A stretch of 64,000 bases of DNA from assembly GCA_947846985.1 (NCBI GenBank), contig CANTUZ010000002.1, positions 15,634,087 through 15,698,086 on the forward strand, read 5' to 3'. The notes below the pieces were generated by a model. That model saw nothing but the letters and a program-made list of their open reading frames with translations, was not told the origin of the DNA and did not search any database. How positions within the stretch are numbered: the first letter of the stretch is position 1; the number at the start of each line of letters is the position of its first letter. This stretch comes from Fratercula arctica (Eukaryota > Chordata > Aves > Charadriiformes > Alcidae). Made by a program: the position numbers and the translations under genes. This document shows, one piece after another, positions 1-12,088 of this stretch.

Positions 1-1230
1 CCGTTTCAACTGCTGAAAAGCTTCAGGAGACACTTCTGAAAATAAACAAAATTTAGTAAATCCTTTCCATGGAGTAGTAAGGTTTGTTTTAGCAGAAGTT
101 TTATTGTACGTTAAGATTTGCAGTTAATTTCAGAAGCCCGTTTATATCCTGACAAGGCAGATGATGATAGCATCAAGGTTACCTTCGTGTGTGTTTCGTT
201 GCTTCATTATGGGTGCCTTGATTGAGAGGCTTGTGCCTGCAGCCTCATGGAAACCATGGAAGCCTATGCAGAACAGTAGCACTGCTGGTTTCTGTTAACC
301 ACCGGGCTTGCCCCAGTCCTCAAACAGGTTATGACGGAAGCTTTAGCGACTGACAACTGCACTGCAAAGTAGATGCTTGTAGAGGTTGCAATTTACTGAG
401 GAAGCTTGGTAAGTGGTGCGTCGTCTTCTCCGGGGTCTTCTGCACCTGTAGTAGGTCTCTCCTTTGGCAGTGACCCCTCTGGCTTCCCTGGGCATGGTGT
501 GTTGGTCTATCATGGCTCGAGCAGCCCCTTCTCTGTTGCCTCTCCTGTCCCTGCTCCAGCATCCCGAGCTGCGCATACCGGTTGTTGGAAGGCTTCAAAG
601 TGTCGCCACCCTACCTGGATTTGCAGGTGTGTTTGATGTTTGTGGTGCCCAGAGCAGCTCCTCGTGCGGCCGTGCTGCTGTAAGTCACGTGCAGCACTTA
701 AGAGAACTGGTATTTGTGGCAAATGGTATTGGCGCTCATTTAAAGTTTGTAATGTGTTTGCATCGCTTGTGCTTTTTCACTGGTATCGTACCTGTTTAGT
801 AAACACATCCATTTAGTTAACAGAGAAGATACACAGCATTTATAAGACTGCCTAATACTGGAAGCTTTTGTAAGCTTATAGAAGGCACAGGATTTCATGA
901 AAAAATACTTTTTTTATGATGTTTTACTTATACTGCAAAATTCTTCTCACTTGAGGTTATAAAAGTGAGAGTACTGCTCCAAATTTTCCAGTAGCAGTAT
1001 TCCCATCAGACACTGTAACAACAAGGCACTAAGCATCCTGCCCATTTCATTAGAACAGAGCTCTCTAGAGTTCCTGAGAGGCAATTCTTACTATATTTAT
1101 ACAGCATTATGGTAAATGTACTTTGAAATGAAAAGCAGGTATTCCCAAGTCTACTGCTCAAGTACTGTTCTTGCAGAGAAATTATGTTTTTCTCCTAAAT
1201 CTTCTGACACTTGAGGATAGCTGTGAAGTT

Positions 1231-1250
1231 AGAATAATAATAATAATAAA
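1231..1250. repeat. (AAT)n microsatellite
   Basis: About five AAT units beside an A-rich stretch. Confidence 0.85.
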
Positions 1251-2995
1251 AACAGGTTGAAAAAACCCAACACCCAAAAGCAAAACTAAAAAACCCCAAG
1301 CATGTATTCCCCAAACCCTCCTCCGCTCTCTGCTTCCACTGTATCCCTACTTCCACCCCCCTGCCTTAGTAGAGGTTCTTTCCAGACAAGGTGGGGGGGG
1401 TGACTTACCTGTAGTTTTTCTTTCAGATTTTAAAAACGTGAACTTCTTTCAGTCTAAATCAATGAATAATTGTAATAATGAAGCAGCAAATTGCTCGCAT
1501 GTACTTAAAAGTTTGCTAGCAAGTGAACAGTGTGTTTTTAAAGGGGGCAGGAATTTGCAGAAAATGGAAGAGACTGCAGAATATACGTGGCTATTGCAGA
1601 GTCCTTTTTGTGGGGCATCGCAGAGGGTTTCTGGCACCAGTTCTGAGCACGGTCTGTCTGCCTTTCAGAGCGAGCTTCCTTTTTAAAGCTCTGCACTGGA
1701 GAGAAATAATACACTGGTGAGGAAAAATGTGGACTGAGAAACACTGGGAAGGGAACTCTGAGCCCACCTAAGTGGAGTACGCATTGTTTGACTCCTGCAA
1801 GAAAAACAGACTAATCGTACGCATTTAAAAAGAGAAGAAAAAACCCAAAACTGAGTCAGGATGCATAGGTGTACCAGACATTTAATCAAAGGAAAAATTT
1901 TATCCTGAAAAAAACACCAGTTAGGCACAGCAGGGAATTGGAAGAACAGAGGTAGCACTTTGCTGCCCAGCTTTATATTTCCTTTACCTGTCCTTGCTGC
2001 CATATGTCAAACTGCATTTGGGGTGAGGTATTTATATTCACAGTCCAGTGACTCTGGGTGTGGATATTTACTGGGGTTTTATTTACTTTTGTAGTAAGTT
2101 GTGTTTACTTCTGGTTTGTAAGTTATAGGTATAAGAAACAAAACAAGATATCCAGGCTCATTATTTAAAAAACGTGTAGCCACTCTGATGCCAGAAGCCA
2201 AAGCGCTGGCTGGGTGTTTGAGCAGCATCCCCCATTGTGAGTGACTGGACTGGGATGAAATCTGTGAAATAACGCTGAAGGCAAACCCCAGTTTGGTACG
2301 AAATATGATTTTCTTTGTCTTACCCAGTGAACTCAGGTAATTGAGGAAGCTACCTTACATTCGTTGTGGCTTTTGTCATTCTTGTCGTGGTTTCAGTATT
2401 ACGTGATGTAGCAGCTAAATTCTTGGGTATTTCTAGACTTCTAGACAGAGCTTTCTAGAGTGTGCAGCAGTAACTGCATTTTAATGCACCCATAGCAACA
2501 TTTATCCAGCTAACCTTTGTTATTTTAAAGACTCCAATAAATTAGATTTTTTTTCAGTAAGCATTTTTGGAATGCAATTAGCTTTAAAACTGGCATACAC
2601 AGCAAAAGCCACATTAATAATAGTCTAAGAGTTGGAGGAAAGCGAAGTATTTTATTTGCTTTGTCCACTGATTTGCTTCGCATCATTGTGGAGTACTTGC
2701 CAGATTTCCTCTGAAATCTTAATTTGATGGAGCCTGTCATTTGACTGTTGGTTTCACTGCTTTCTGACACCTTTAAAAAAAAAAAATCTCCCTCCGACGA
2801 CGAGTGCTACAAACCCCTCTGTTTTCTTGGGGACAAATGCATTATTTTCTAGAAGTGGCTGCTATTTATGATTTTGTTATATTTTCATTTATTTTAATAT
2901 TTAAGATGTTGCAATATCAACAAAGCAAGTTACCAGAGCAGCTTAGTGTTCTCTTGCAAGATCTCTTGCTAACTATGTAGGTAGGTTTTTTTGGC

Positions 2996-3027
2996 TTTTT
3001 TTTTTTTTTGGTTGTTGTTGTTGTTGT
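2996..3027. repeat. T run followed by (GTT)n
   Basis: A 14-base T run joins five to six GTT units. Confidence 0.93.
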
Positions 3028-4726
3028 AAGGCCTGTTTGCCAGATAATCAAGGCTTCATTGGAGCCAGAGAGCATTTGAAGGAGACTGTGTGAAGTGACA
3101 CAGATGCTGGAGCTCCTTTGGTACCTACGTGGTGAATGCCAAAAGGCTCCTGCAGGAGCGACCGGCTTGGGCATGTGGTGTTGGCAGGAAAGGGAACGTT
3201 GAACCTCGAGTGGTTGGGGGATGCTTCGTCTTAAGGATCATTGAAATTACTGGGTGCATGTGATTGCTGGGTGAACTTCCTTAACTGGTTAGGACTGCCT
3301 TCCTCCTCTGTATTTCGTACCTTCCAGATATGTAAGGAACTGGTTGTGGACATGGATTCATGCTACAAGCCCCAGCAGTGCGTTTTATTGGGAATGACTC
3401 CTGTTCTCTAACAAGCAGTGGGGATGCAGTGTGTAAAACGGCTGCTCAGCAGCAATGTAGTATTTGGGCAGTATATTTCTGAGTATTTCAGTATATGTCT
3501 GACCATTTGTGGCCTGATTATCTACAATCACCTGGTTTATGGTGGCTGTGCCATATGGGTATTTTCCTCCTCACAGATAGGTAATATGCATCCATGCTTT
3601 CTACTATGGTATCTTTTCCTTGGTCTGCGTGGTTGTATGCCTTGCTTGGCGGAGGGCTCCGAAAACACTGCATAACTTTTTTTTTAATAGGAGAGGGGAG
3701 GAAGTTGGGAAGGGTCTTGTTACCCTTGCCAGCCTGCAGGGAATTTGTCCACTGAGTCTTCTGTCCTCCCTTACTTGTATGTTCTGTGATAGTTTGCGGC
3801 CTCCCTCCATGCCTTGTTTTTGTTCACCCTTGGTCCCAGGATGCTGACTGTGGTGAGAGGAATAGCAGTTACTGTCCAGCAGACCAAGGGCTGTTGGCGC
3901 TGTTGGCCAAAGTGCCCATCGGTTGAATTTGGGGCTACTTTATAGCTGTTGAAGCCAGCCTGAGCTGGTGCTACTGCTGGCATTGATCTCCCCACCCTGT
4001 TTTCCCCACTGTGCTCCGCTTTGCCACAGAGGCAACATTCAGGAGCTGCTTACTTGCAGAACAGGTGAAAGCCAAGTGAGGAGACAAGAAACAGCAAAAA
4101 GAAAGATCCAGGTCGCACCAAGGGATGCAGGAGCAGGGCTCGGGGAGGCCTGGGGATGGGAGCTTGCTTAATGCACTCGTATTGCCAGGGACCACCTGTC
4201 ACAGCACCCCCAGGGATAAGTCACAGTGACTGTGGGTCAGCGTTAGGTGTGCGGAGAGCTGTGTCCCATCCGGTGGGATCTCTGGGTTGTGACTTGAGCC
4301 TTGCTGGTGCCATGCTGTCCTGAGGTGAATGTGCTTCCAGGCCTGGCCCAACCTTGGGCACCCGCGCTTCCCCTCTGGCTTGGGGCAGCCCTGTCGCTGC
4401 TCCTCTTCTCTGTCCCTGAGGTCACCTGTGTGACCGCTCCAGGAGGCCAGGCTTCCGCAGGTGATGGGGCTTGAATAAATTACCTCAAGGATGTCAGCAT
4501 TAGCGTTTTGTTTTGAACACTCAACAGGTAAATACTATGTTCTTAAGTGTGCCTTCTGCTTTCCAAAAGCAGCTAGAAAAAAATCTGTATCCTGAATTAC
4601 AAAACAATTTTAGTCTAGATTTTGTATTTTTAAAAACAAAACATTTTCCAGTAGTAATTCAACAACAGTAATCAAAACACTTTTATCAGCATAAATAGGA
4701 ACAGAATAAGCAATAAAAATGTATCT

Positions 4727-6180
4727 AGAATCACAAAGTCATAGAATAGTTTGGGTTGGAAGGGACCTTTAAAGGCCATCTAGTCCAACCTCCCTTGCAG
4801 TGAGCAGGGACATCTTCAACTAGATCAGGTTGCTCAGAGCCCCATCCAACCTGGCCTTGAACGTTTCCAGGGGTGGGGCATCTTCCACCTCTCTGGGCAA
4901 CCTGTGCCAGTGTTTCACCACCCTCATGGTAAAAAATTTCTTCCTTATATGTAGTCTAAATCTTCCTTCTTTCAGTTTGAAGCTGTTACCCCTTATCCTA
5001 TTGCAACAGGCCCTGCTAAAAAGTTTGTCCCTGTCTTTCCTGTAGGCCCCCTTTAGGTACTGAAAGGCTGCCACAAGGTCTCCCCAAAGCCTTCTCTTCA
5101 CCAGGTCAAACAACCCCAACTCTCTCAGCTTGTCCTCATAGGAGAGATTTTCCATCCCTCTGATCATTTTTGTGGCCCTCCTCTGGACTTGTTTCAATAG
5201 GTCGATGTCTTTCCTGTGCTGAGGCAGCTCCAGAGCTGAACACAGTACTCAAGATGGGGTCTCACCAGAGTGGAGTAGAGGAGCAGAATCACCTCTCTTG
5301 GCCTGCTGCTGGCCACGCTTCTTTTGATGAAGCCCAGGATCCAGCTTTTCATCCATCAGTACTCCCAAGTCCTTCTCGGCAGGGCTGCTCTCAATCCCTT
5401 TATCCCCCAGCCTGTATTGGTACTGGGGGTTGCCCTGACCCAGGTGCAGGACCCTGCCCTTGGCCTTGTTGAACCTTATGAAGTTCACACAGGCCCACTT
5501 CTCAAGCCTGTCCAGGTTCCTCTGGATGGCATCCCGTCCCTCAGGTGTGTCAACCATGCCACTCAGCTTGTTGTCATCTACAGACTTGCTGAGGGTGCAC
5601 TCAATCCCACTGCCTATGCCATTGATGAAGATACTGAACAGTACTGGTCCCAACACAGACGCCTGAGGGGCACCACTTATCACCATTCTCCATCTGCACA
5701 TTGAGCCATTGACCACTACCCTCTAGATGTGACCATCCAACCAATTCCTCATCTGCCGAACAGTCCAACCATCAAACCCATCTCTCTCCAATTTAGAGAG
5801 AAGGATGTTGTGGGGGACCATGTCAAAGGCCTTACAGAAGTCCAGATAGATGACATCTGTAGTTCTCTTGTCCACTGATGTCATCACTTCATCACAGAAG
5901 GCCACTAGGTTGGTCAGGCAGGACTTGCCCCTGGTGAAGCCATGCTGGCTGTCTCGAATCACCTCCCTGTCCTCCATGTGCCTTAGCATAGCTTCTAGGA
6001 GGATCTGTTCTATGATCTTCCCAGGCACAGAGGTGAATCTAACAGATTGGTAGTTCCCAGGGTCCTCCTTTCTACCCTTTTTAATAATGTGTGCTATGTT
6101 TCCCTTTTTCCAGTCACCAGGGACCTCACCTGACTGCCATGACTTTTCAAATATGATGGAGCGTAGCTTGGCAACTACAA
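4727..6180 (-). mobile_element. CR1 LINE, 5'-truncated, minus strand (3' half of ORF2 plus 3' UTR)
   Basis: CR1 is a non-LTR retrotransposon whose copies are usually truncated at the 5' end. Here the 3' end is at 4727, where the + strand begins agaatcacaaagtcatagaatag, the complement of the CR1 ATTCTRTG-type tail. The standard avian tail follows (gggttggaagggaccttt). Towards 6180 the minus strand encodes reverse-transcriptase and C-terminal ORF2 segments. Similarity fades at about 6180, in the region that normally encodes the start of the palm domain. The copy is about 1.45 kb and carries multiple frame breaks. Confidence 0.95.
4820..6028 (-). pseudogene. Decayed CR1 ORF2 reverse transcriptase (minus strand)
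   Basis: Three reading blocks on the minus strand follow protein order from high to low coordinates. Block 6028-5723 has [17 protein letters not shown] and [17 protein letters not shown], the RT region with the first catalytic Asp. Block 5716-5249 has [12 protein letters not shown] and [11 protein letters not shown], where the usual FADDTKL is altered to SVDDNKL, then the thumb region [19 protein letters not shown]. Block 5197-4820 is the C-terminal region with [20 protein letters not shown] and a basic tail. Frame breaks lie near 5720 and 5200-5250. The copy lacks the endonuclease and ORF1, so it cannot move on its own. Confidence 0.9.
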
Positions 6181-6389
6181 TGAATGGATGGGTGGCTCAG
6201 ATCTTTGCGGTGATGTTTTTCCAGGGACAGGGAGTACTGTGGTGCTGGGAACACCATATATGACCTCCAGTTGTTTCTGTCCTGCACGTTGTAGCTGACC
6301 AAAACTTCTGTCAGTAATACTGCACTGAAATTCCCTAATTTATCCCTGCTGTCCCCGAAGTCACGTGCAATATGGGAGAATCAGCCTTT
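6181..6389. other. Spacer between opposed CR1 copies
   Basis: About 210 bases separate the truncated 5' ends of two CR1 copies. I do not recognise a family in it. It may be host intron or a diverged CR1 remnant. Confidence 0.4.
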
Positions 6390-6790
6390 TGAGGAAATCT
6401 TTATGAGGAGAGGTTGAGAAACCTGGATCTGTTTAGCCTGAAGAAGAGAAGACTGAGAGAGGATCTCATCAGTGCTTAATAATATCTAAAGGGTGGGTGT
6501 CAAGAGGATGGGCCAGACTCTTTTCAGTGGTGCCCAGTGACAGGACAAGAGGCAACGGGCACAGACTGGAACACAGGAAATTCCATCTCAACATGAGGAA
6601 AAACTTTCCTTTGAGGGTGCCAGAGCCCTGGAACAGGCTGCCCAGAGAGGTGGCGGAGTCTCCTTCTCTGGAGACATTCAAAACCCACCTGGACGCGTTC
6701 CTGTCCAGCCTGTATGAGTGAATCTGCTTTGGCACGAGGGTTGGACTAGATGATCTCCAAAGGTCCCTTCCAACCCATATCATTCTGTGA
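6390..6790 (+). mobile_element. CR1 LINE 3' fragment, plus strand
   Basis: From about 6390 (tatgaggagaggttgagaaa) to cattctgtga at 6790 this follows the end of CR1 ORF2 and its 3' UTR. Recognisable parts include ctggaacaggctgcccagag and ggttggactagatgatctcc. The encoded remnant at 6497-6721 reads [20 protein letters not shown] onward to [16 protein letters not shown], the usual ORF2 C terminus. Its 3' tail type (ttggactagatgatctcca) differs from that of the minus-strand neighbour, so two CR1 subfamilies are present. It faces the 4727-6180 copy with about 210 bases between the two truncated 5' ends. Confidence 0.94.
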
Positions 6791-8493
6791 TATATCTGAG
6801 AGCTTCCTTTTAGTTGTCCTCTGATGTAAACTGAGTCTGCTCTCATCTGGTGAAGAGGGCAGTCATATAAACTAATGAACTGGCTGTTATATAGACATCT
6901 TACATATAATGACATACTTTCATTACTTACTCATATGTGCCAACTGCCCTGTATCACAGCACGGTACCTGCTTTATAGCAAAATGACAATTTTCTTCCTT
7001 ACTTGTCACATGGGTTAAGAATCAAACATATTTCTGAACTTTGTTTATTTACTTTACTTCCTAAGTGCTTCTTGTGTACTTGGAGTTCAAAATTTTGCCA
7101 ATGTTTGTTAACATTGACTCATTCTAAAGTCATAGCATGCTAGAATTTCACTAGAATAAAACATGGTCCTCTATGCCAAGTTAAAATGCTTTCTGAGGGT
7201 GAGCAAGAAAAACAATGCAGATGTGCAATGCACATGTCTTGGCAGAAGGCAAGGAGTCTTTATGGTATATCTAGCATTGCTGCCTGGGCCTGGCAAAACA
7301 TTCCTGTAGCACATGTATACGGCTTTTCAGGCAAATAGTGAAGAGAGTTTAATGCGCCGTTCAAGCACAGGCTGAATCTCTCTGGAGCTGGGGGCACTTT
7401 CTCCTGACTTCAGTGCCATTTGAGCCAGACCAATTATGTGGTTGCACATTTATCTTGGCCTTTCAGGGTAGTCTCTTTTGGATTTAGTCTGTAATCAAAA
7501 GAGAATGTAAGAAACAGAGGTTTCAAGTAACCTTCCCCTGGTCCCCTTTTGCCTTTAAGATTCAAAACAGGAGAAACTTACGTAGACAGAAATATTCTAA
7601 ATCTAAATACAAGTTAATTGCACAAAACCCTAAGCTTAACTCCTCTGTGTCTGAGCTGGGCTGGTGAAAATTTGAGCTGTGACTTGTAGTCCAAAGACAA
7701 ACTATATTCAGAGTTTAGCTGAAATGATGATTTTTTCTTTTATAGGATGGAGGGTTTTTTAATTTATTTATGTGACATGTCTATACTATGCTAGGAGCTG
7801 TTTCTGCACATCTTCAAAAGATGGCTGAGCATCACCCACTGACCCCCAGCCTCTGTCCTCCCTGCTGCTTGCCCCAGCTAACGTGTGTCTTATCCCTGTA
7901 ATTTAGACTCTTAAGGCCTCTTGATGTGGGACAAAACCCATGAATCTCTGAAGGGGCTGCAGTGGTAGTGGTTTGTGTAATTTCCCCAAAGTTTTTTGCT
8001 GCTGGTTAGAGAATAGTAATCTTTACTTCTGGTTTGAAGCCCTCTTTTATATTCTTCTTTTGGCTTCAGGGGCAGCCAGGAGAGCAGGGACAGTGAGGTG
8101 AGGAGGCAGAGCCCTTCTCCCATGCAGTGCAAGCAGGTTAACAGCCACAAAGGCCATACTTCAGCCCCATCATAGACATGGAAAGTGTTACCTCATTGAG
8201 CTTGTGCCAGCATAGTCTGTGGATGTGCCTGTTCCAGAACTAGAAGTAGCTAACTTTGCCCTGACAGGTTACAGGCACCTCTTACTTGTGGGACACCCCT
8301 GTCCGCACGCAGTCTCCTCTGGAAATAATAAAATGAGTTTTAGGAAATTCAGTTAGGTAGGTCAGTATAATTTCAAGTAGACCCAACTATGAGCTGTAAG
8401 TTTTCAGGGGCAGATGCTCCATCTCTGGGAAGGCAGGACCCTGGTTCCTGCTGAAATCTCTATCTGTTGTGGTAATGTCAGTAATAAGCTGGG

Positions 8494-8511
8494 GATGATG
8501 ATGATGATGAG
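8494..8511. repeat. (GAT)n microsatellite
   Basis: About five GAT units, followed by gaggagg. Confidence 0.92.
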
Positions 8512-11500
8512 GAGGACATCTCGCCGAGCTTCTCCTCTGTGTCACTGCACCGCCATGGGCAGCACTGCCCACATGGTCTGTGCCTCTGCTCAACTGCAGC
8601 TCTGGTGCCTGTAGCCCTTGGCACTGAGCTTGGGGTGCCCTGTGCACCCCGTCTTAACTCTCTTTCACTTAAGCATTTTCCATATGTACCTATAGCCTCG
8701 CCTGGTTTGGGTGAGCACAAAAAAGGTGAGCTCAGAGTAAAGCTTTGCATCTAAACGTCTTTGGATTTTGAGGTGTGACAATCCTAAAGCAGAAGCAGTT
8801 GGATTTTTTTTTATCCTTTTTGATCATGATGGTGTTGTGAATCAAAATACAGGCATCTTTTCAGTTGTGACCCAGGTCCAAATTTTGCATCCTGAATATC
8901 TCCGTATGGAGCAATATATGCAGACATAGCTGCTTATGGAACTATTTCTGATGTCTGTCATTGGTATATTGATCTTAATTGTTGCAGTGTAACATTTGTC
9001 TTCTGAGCACACATGAGTATGAAATCCTAATCAAAATTTTATTTTTTTTTTTAATGCTTGGAGGAGTAGTTATTTTGAAGACATGCCCTTTTTCCTGTGA
9101 ACCTCGAACGAGGTGTGTACCTTATCAAAGGCCATGTGGTGGACTAATAAAAGTTCAAGGAAGTCTTTTCTTTTTAGATTTCTTTAAAATGTCTTTAAAT
9201 CAGTCATCCAGGTAAGACTGATTTAAAATTCAAAGCATAAGAATTTTTATTAGATTTATTGTGTATGAGGATATAAATTATCTCTTTAAAACATCAATGA
9301 GCTGAATTATAATTGATTTGTCTCATTTTACAGAATATGACATGTTCTGAATTAACTGCATAAACATGTCTACTTTTATTTTACAGATCAGTGCTGAGAA
9401 CAGCTCATATAGACTTACTATGTTATATTGTATTGTACAAGACTGTACTTCTCATAGGAAGCATGAAAAATCACAGAGCTCAAGATAATGTGGGGCTTTT
9501 TTTCTGTATTTATAATTGAGAAGACTGTTTGACTGTGAAGTCTAAAAGTTTTGAGTCCACAGCAGTTTAAAATAATCTTTATTTCTTGCTAAAGCTAAGT
9601 AAATTTTGAAACAACCGTGGTCTAGGGAACAGATTTTCTGTTGTGTGAATATAAGTAAGGTGAAAGGGGTAGCTTTTGTAAAAACTGTTTCCTAAAATGC
9701 ATGAGATGGGTGTTTCAGAGAGGGTGTCTCCATGGGGCGGTGGGAGGTCCAGCAGCAAGGCTGTACTCTGCAGGGTGCTCCACGAACCTGCATCTCATGC
9801 AACCCAGATGTCGAATGTCTTTGGTGACACTGGTGTCTCTTCTAGAAAATCTTCATCTCAAATGAAAGCTTTATCAAAACTGACATTTTTACAGCGAGTT
9901 TGGTTTTCAAGAAGCTTGCATTTAAGAAAACTTTGAGGATTCCTAGTATCTCTAAGTCATCTGAAATATTTCTCTTCTTTCAAATGGCAAATTTTTACTT
10001 TATTACTAATTTTTGTGTTGTGCTTTGTCTTTCTAGACAGGGAGGGAACTTCATTCCTAGTCTTAACAATGTGCAGGCTATGTAAAAGAACAGTGAAATT
10101 GAAATCAGCCTTTTAGAAAATGGGAAGGGTGGCAGATGTACGAGTCATCCAGCAAAACAAAACGTTATTAGGACTAAAATTTACTGCTCAGTGCAAACCT
10201 CCTGATGAAATCCACGCATGTGAACTTGGACTGGCAGTTTGGCCTGGCTGAGGGTGTTGCTGTGAGTCAGTGTCTGATGACAGGCAGGAGAGGGTAATCT
10301 CTGCTCCTGCATCAGTCTGTGCACCATGTTTGTGTCCCGCCACCAACTTCATGGTTGTGCGATCCATTAACATCTACTGGGATAAACAGTCTGGGTTTTA
10401 AATTGAAGACTAAAGGAATGGGTTTCTCGCCTTTCTTTCTTGTTCAGCACTGATGCATAAAAATCCAGCAAAATTTTGATTTCTTTCCCATCCCCTTTTA
10501 ATTTTGAAGGGGCGCGGGGCTGTGAAAGGGAAATGCTGCCTACTTGGAAGATGGCAGAGGCCCCCAGCCACCTTTATCTGGAGCTTGCAGCCGGTGGATC
10601 TTGCTCTGTGTCTTACCGAAGTAAGAGAGAGTTCATGACTGCTCCGTATCTGAACAGCTCACTATATATAGACTGGGAGCTTCCCTGGGAATTCTTGCAT
10701 CGCGGCTGGTCTGGGACACCCGTGGCACAGCCCAGTCCCCAGATGATGATGTAGGTGTCATGTAGGTGCCGTGTCTGCCCAAGTTGGTGTGTGGTTGGCT
10801 TGTTCCATGGGCACTGGGGCTTTCCTCTGTAAGCGGTGGCGAGTTACTTGCCTATAGGAAAAAGCATGTAAAAGCAGCTGTACGAGTTTCTGCTGAGTTG
10901 AAGGATTCTCTACTAGAAAGCAAAACCTCCTTCCCCACTGTACCTGGAAAATGAAAATCCATGTTCAGGCTCTTGAAAATTATTTTCTTTTGCTTACTAT
11001 TTTCAATTGTGTAAGCATACGTAGTATTTACCCCTCTACCCCGAATCAAAACAGAGTATGACAGAAATCTGAGAAGCCAAGTTTCTTGTGGCAGACTTCC
11101 TCTTTAAGAACAATATTCTTGGCTTTTAAAATAAGAACTGGAGAGTGGGTTTCACATAGACAAGGTTGTTATTTTGATGCTTGCAAGCTTCTGTCAGTCC
11201 AGACATCTTGCTATTTAAAAAAGTATGAGGGATTTTTTTTTTTTTAAATATATTTTTATCCCAGTTATTGAAACTGTCATTGTATTATTAACAGTGCTGT
11301 TGCTATTAATGTAGAAGAGAAGAGACATAACAAAGGCCTGTTGGTTGCTAGGGGAAAACTTGCAACGTTAAATTAATTAATTTGAAGTGTTTTGCAAAAA
11401 TACATGGATGGAGGCTGTGGTTAGAAGAAATGGTTTAAAACTTTGGTTAGTTTGATGAAGTACTGGCTGGGGAGCTGTTAGTGTGTGCTATCTAAAACAT

Positions 11501-12063
11501 ATGCTGAAACAGTCAAAAAGATGCTGTATTTTAATCTACTTCTATACAGCAAGCTCTTTTATTTTTGCTCTACTGCGTGTTACAGAACAACAAGCAGGTT
11601 TTTTTCCTCTTCAGTGGAGTCTGAGACACTACCTTAATGTACGTAACAGCAGTATTGGTTATGCGCTGAGCCTGATCATTCAAAGTTAGCAAGAGATGCT
11701 AGCACCTTCTTCTAGCTGTATTTTGGTGGTGCACTAATTGGAGAGATCCCACGTGAATAACGTAAGCAGGTTTTCCAAAAGAAATATAATTGTATAGTTT
11801 CTAAGGACCTGTATTTTTTTTCTACAGCTCATTAGAGTTTGTTGCTTGTTCTTCTTAGTCTCAGATATTCTGTGTTTGTATTAAAGGGGTTAGTTACAGA
11901 AAATAGAAGTTGCAGCACTTGAAAAAAATACTACTTTTCTGTGAACACACAAGCTGCACATAAATGACTAAAGGTGTTTTTCTAAATGTTTTTGTTTTTA
12001 CCAATCCTATGTGAAACTTACTTTTGCCATTACTTATGAAGAATTCTCAGATTCTGTATATAA

Positions 12064-12088
12064 ACGTGTGTGTGTGTATATATATAAA
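12064..12088. repeat. (GT)n(AT)n microsatellite
   Basis: Six GT-type units run into five TA units. Confidence 0.9.

Larger units (their letters stand above)
1..4726 (+). other. Non-coding DNA, inferred PARD3 intron upstream of the exon
   Basis: No convincing exon is seen. The stretches at about 400-700 and 3600-4460 are GC-richer and give overlapping ORFs on both strands with no recognisable protein. The rest is AT-rich intron-like sequence with simple repeats listed separately. Confidence 0.7.

Noticed and set aside
329..799. Overlapping ORFs on both strands near the window start
   Set aside because: No recognisable protein. Several frames are open together, as expected from the GC-richer composition.
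5324..5704. 126-codon ORF on the plus strand
   Set aside because: Antisense shadow of the minus-strand CR1 reverse transcriptase.
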